Of a stretch of DNA of 7,154 nt, positions 4,786 to 7,154 are shown in pieces; within the stretch, counting starts at the first letter, position 1, and every line of letters starts with the position of its first letter. The position numbers were made by a program, and so were the translations under genes. Under the pieces are notes generated by a model. The model did not search any database and was not told where the DNA came from. It was given only the letters and a program-made list of their open reading frames with translations. Origin of the DNA: Thermoleophilaceae bacterium. Its GTDB lineage: Bacteria; Actinomycetota; Thermoleophilia; Solirubrobacterales; Thermoleophilaceae. The DNA is taken from contig JACCXP010000239.1 in NCBI GenBank assembly GCA_013696905.1, forward strand, positions 1 to 7,154, read 5' to 3'.

Positions 4786-6177
4786 TCAGACCGCGGGCGC
4801 CGGGAAGGTCTCGAGCCGCCCGTCGCCGTGCAGGAGGAGCGCCTCGTCGCCGACGCAGACGACGGACTCCGCCTCCGAGCCGAGCGCCTCGGCGGCGATC
4901 AGCACGGCGGCGATGCGGTGCACGTCGCGCACGAGCCCGATCTGGAACAGCGAGCGCGTCTCGTTGGCGACGCCGCCGTCGCCGGCGCGCATGACGACGC
5001 GCAGGTCCTCGTCGAGCGAGCGCCCGGCCATCGCCACACGGATGTTGTCGAGGTCGTCCGAGGTCACGGCCGCGAGCGCGAGCGCGCGCGGGATCGAGAG
5101 TCGCCGCAGCAGCGAGGGATCGGCGCCGCGACCGACCACGACCGGCAGCCCCAGCTCGCGCGCGAGGCCGACGTTCTCCTCCTCGCCGACCTCGACCGCG
5201 ACCACGCCGATGCCGCAGCTCCGCAACAGCAGGCACAGCCGCAGGCCGACCTGACCGAGGCCGACGACGACGACGTGGTCGCGCCGCGGCACGGCCCGCC
5301 GCCCCAGGAGACCGGTCAGGCGACGGTCGACCAGCCGGTTCACGAGCCCGGCCGTGAACGACGCCGCGAGCACCAGGCCGATCAGCATGTTCACCGACAC
5401 AAACACCTTGAACCACGCCGGGCCGTCCTGTACCGCGGGATTGGGGTCGACCGTCGCGAGCGTCTTTGCGGAGCCGTAGAAGGCGTCCACGAGCGGCTCG
5501 TCGAGCACGAGCGTGGCGAGCACAGTCTCGATCACGAGCAGCGCGAACAGGCCCGTCGCGCCATAGAGGAGCAGCCCGGAGCTCTTGTCATACGGGGTGA
5601 AGAGCGCGCGCGAGAGCGCGGCTGCGCGCCGGCGCTTGGGCGCGCGCAGCGACGTCTCCTCGATCCCGCCGTCGGTCTCGCACAGGCCGACGGCCTCGTC
5701 GCCGCTCGTGCGTACGGCGGTCAGGCCTTCGTCGATGCACGGTCCGGCGAGCGACGGGGCTACGATGTCGGCCATCGAGGTGATGCGACAGTTCGAGACC
5801 TGGGTCGCGAGCTGCTCGGAGATCGTCTGGTCGAAGATCGTCACGAGCAGTGGCACGTCCTTCGACACATAGCGCACCATCAGCGCGAAGCGCAGCGCGA
5901 CCGCGTCGTTGCGCGAGACCACCGCCACCGAGTCGATCCCGCCGCCCTCGATCGCCGTGCGCATCTGCCGGTCGTTTGGGTCCTTGAGCCGGTAGACCTC
6001 CGCACCGGCGGCATCGAGCGCGCGGCGTGTCTCCTCGCTGAGGTCGCCGCTGCCGACCAGCAGCACGCGCTTGCCACGCCCGGGCTGATCGTCGCGCGAG
6101 CGGGCGCGGTCGGCGCCCGCTCGGGCGCCGTCATCGGAGGCCCCCGCCACGTCCGCTTCGCTGACCGAGCCCGCCAT
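4786..6177 (-). CDS. Two-TM, K+ channel-like protein flanked by two TrkA-N/RCK-like Rossmann domains, with a non-canonical pore loop
   Basis: This is a predicted inner-membrane ion channel-like or nucleotide-sensing protein of 463 residues. Residues 1-35 are a polar, Asp/Arg/Ala-rich tail. Residues 36-155 look like a TrkA-N/RCK domain (RVLLVGSGDLSEE at 37-49; DSVAVVSRND at 82-91). TM1 is about 200-225, a pore-loop-like segment is 231-248, TM2 is about 256-279. A second RCK domain spans 300-435, with VVVVGLGQVG at 302-311 and an acidic E329 after strand 2, the usual mark of NAD(H)-type binding. The pore segment aligns with TVGYGD channels as TLATVDPNP (239-247), so GYGD is replaced by DPNP and classical K+ selectivity is doubtful. 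No RCK_C domain was recognised. ATG 6177 has no Shine-Dalgarno sequence; a TAGCCT element 9 bases upstream would suit leaderless transcription. GTG codons at residues 10 and 38 are alternative starts. Confidence 0.85.
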   Translation of the reverse strand: MAGSVSEADVAGASDDGARAGADRARSRDDQPGRGKRVLLVGSGDLSEETRRALDAAGAEVYRLKDPNDRQMRTAIEGGGIDSVAVVSRNDAVALRFALMVRYVSKDVPLLVTIFDQTISEQLATQVSNCRITSMADIVAPSLAGPCIDEGLTAVRTSGDEAVGLCETDGGIEETSLRAPKRRRAAALSRALFTPYDKSSGLLLYGATGLFALLVIETVLATLVLDEPLVDAFYGSAKTLATVDPNPAVQDGPAWFKVFVSVNMLIGLVLAASFTAGLVNRLVDRRLTGLLGRRAVPRRDHVVVVGLGQVGLRLCLLLRSCGIGVVAVEVGEEENVGLARELGLPVVVGRGADPSLLRRLSIPRALALAAVTSDDLDNIRVAMAGRSLDEDLRVVMRAGDGGVANETRSLFQIGLVRDVHRIAAVLIAAEALGSEAESVVCVGDEALLLHGDGRLETFPAPAV

Positions 6178-6266
6178 GCGCGCGACAGGCTACGGGTTTC
6201 TGGGCGCCTGCATCGCTTCGGTGGCTCGTATGCTGGCGCCTTCGCCGATCCGAGAGGGGCAGCGGC
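6178..6266. promoter_or_regulatory. Divergent promoter region between the channel-like and NmrA-like genes
   Basis: The two genes are transcribed away from each other across 89 bases, so both promoters should lie here unless they extend into the genes. On the plus strand TATGCT (6229-6234) is a possible -10, placing the start near 6241, and GAGAGGGG (6252-6259) is a good ribosome site 7 bases before ATG 6267. On the minus strand TAGCCT (6187-6192) fits a TANNNT -10 for near-leaderless transcription of the channel-like gene. No convincing -35 hexamer was seen for either. Confidence 0.4.
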
Positions 6267-7142
6267 ATGATCGTCGTCTCAGGCGCCACCGGCAACGTGG
6301 GCAGCGAGCTGGTCGAGCAACTCAACCTGCTGGACGTCCCGTTCCGGGCGCTCGTGCGCGATCCCGCGCTCGCTCTCTCCCTGCTCGGTCCGGAGATCGA
6401 TCTCGTGACAGCCGACCTCGGCCGCTCGGACTCACTCGACGCTGCGCTCGAGGGAGCGCAGCGCCTCTTTCTCCTGTGCGCCACGTCCGACGAGCAGGTC
6501 GAGCTCGAGACGCGCGCCGTCGAGGCGGCGGCTCGCGCGGGCGTCTCGCACGTCGTGAAGCTGTCGATGCTCGGCGCCGACCCGCGCTCGCCAGTGCCCT
6601 ATCGCCGCTGGCACGGTGAGATCGAGGCCGCGCTCGAGCGCTCGGGCCTCGCCTACACCCACCTGCGCCCGACCTTCTACATGCAGGTGACGCGCGGCAT
6701 GCTCGCGCCCGACGGCGGCCTGTACGTGCCCGCCGGAGTGGGGCGGATCGGCTGGATCGACGTGCGCGACGTCGCCTCCGCGGCGGTCCGCGTACTCACG
6801 GAGGTTGGGCACGAGGGGCGGGCGTACGTCCTCAGCGGGCCGGAGTCGCTCGCCTTCGCCGACGTGGCGAGCAAGCTCTCAGCGGCGAGCGGCCGCCAGA
6901 TCGACTACGTCGACGTGCCGCCGGATGCCGCCCGCGACGGCATGGTCTCGATGGGCATGCCCGATTGGCAGGTCGAGGCCAGCCTCGCCATGCTGGCGCT
7001 GATGCGAGACGGCGGCTTCGACGTGGTCAGCGGCGACTACGAGCGCGTCGTCGGCGTCCCGCCGCATTCCTTCGACGAGTTCGCGCGCGACTACGCGGGG
7101 GAGTTCCACGGCGAGTCGGCCGGCGCGGCGCCGCGCGGCTGA
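6267..7142 (+). CDS. NmrA-like NAD(P)-binding protein (atypical short-chain dehydrogenase/reductase)
   Basis: This 291-residue predicted cytoplasmic protein begins directly with a Rossmann strand and the nucleotide-binding motif SGATGNVG (5-12). Arg31 after strand 2 (ALVRD) suits NADP(H). Further family marks are ADLGRSDSL (49-57), VSHVVKLSMLGAD (93-105), HGEIEAALERSGLAYTHLRP (116-135) and WIDVRDVA (163-170). The classical SDR Tyr-x3-Lys pair is not seen; Y112-x3-H116 occupies a similar place, as in atypical NmrA/QorB-like members, which act as NAD(P)H:quinone or azo reductases or as redox sensors without catalysis. The length is typical and the C-terminal region (about 190-277) would be the substrate-binding lobe. 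ATG 6267 has a strong ribosome site. The gene ends 12 bases before the window edge and its downstream context is unknown. The substrate cannot be assigned. Confidence 0.9.
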   Translation: MIVVSGATGNVGSELVEQLNLLDVPFRALVRDPALALSLLGPEIDLVTADLGRSDSLDAALEGAQRLFLLCATSDEQVELETRAVEAAARAGVSHVVKLSMLGADPRSPVPYRRWHGEIEAALERSGLAYTHLRPTFYMQVTRGMLAPDGGLYVPAGVGRIGWIDVRDVASAAVRVLTEVGHEGRAYVLSGPESLAFADVASKLSAASGRQIDYVDVPPDAARDGMVSMGMPDWQVEASLAMLALMRDGGFDVVSGDYERVVGVPPHSFDEFARDYAGEFHGESAGAAPRG

Positions 7143-7154
7143 GGTCTGGAAAAG

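Noticed and set aside
4699..6270. Long plus-strand open frame (523 codons) opposite the channel-like gene
   Set aside because: Its translation is a low-complexity His/Arg/Asp/Ala mix without domain pattern, and it lies exactly antisense to a gene with clear RCK and TM motifs. Long antisense frames are expected at this GC content.

Overview
The window is very GC-rich, its codons end mostly in G or C, and nearly all of it is coding. Together with the gene families seen, this suggests a high-GC actinobacterium-like chromosome. A Thermoleophilia/Solirubrobacterales-type origin is a guess from style and cannot be proved here. No mobile element, CRISPR array, rRNA or tRNA is visible.

Layout: (1) Positions 1-1975, plus strand, are the tail of an operon. 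An upstream reading frame ends in a TGATG overlap with a 571-residue NuoE-NuoF fusion. This is a diaphorase subunit with a [2Fe-2S] domain, an NADH/FMN domain and a [4Fe-4S] site, of the kind that serves NAD-linked formate dehydrogenases, NAD-linked hydrogenases or complex I. A 72-residue protein follows after 4 bases; it looks like a ubiquitin/MoaD-type beta-grasp protein with a Gly-Gly-Gly C-terminus. (2) Positions 1976-2226 are a non-coding leader rich in small inverted repeats. (3) Positions 2227-3033, plus, encode a class I SAM-dependent methyltransferase of unknown substrate. (4) Positions 3035-4727, minus, hold a compact pair, a MaoC-type hydratase followed by an acyl-CoA dehydrogenase, which fits two consecutive steps on one CoA thioester. 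(5) Positions 4786-6177, minus, encode a two-TM protein with a Rossmann/RCK-like domain on each side and a pore loop in which the K+ filter is replaced. (6) Positions 6178-6266 are a short divergent promoter region. (7) Positions 6267-7142, plus, encode an NmrA-like NAD(P)-binding protein.

The parts worth attention are the GGG-tailed small protein joined to the diaphorase operon, the channel-like protein with a non-canonical filter, and the active-site changes in the dehydrogenase/hydratase pair. The diaphorase fusion and 72-residue protein probably act together, and the hydratase and dehydrogenase probably act together. The methyltransferase, the channel-like gene and the NmrA-like gene have no evident functional link to their neighbours. 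No complete undescribed system can be demonstrated within these 7 kb.
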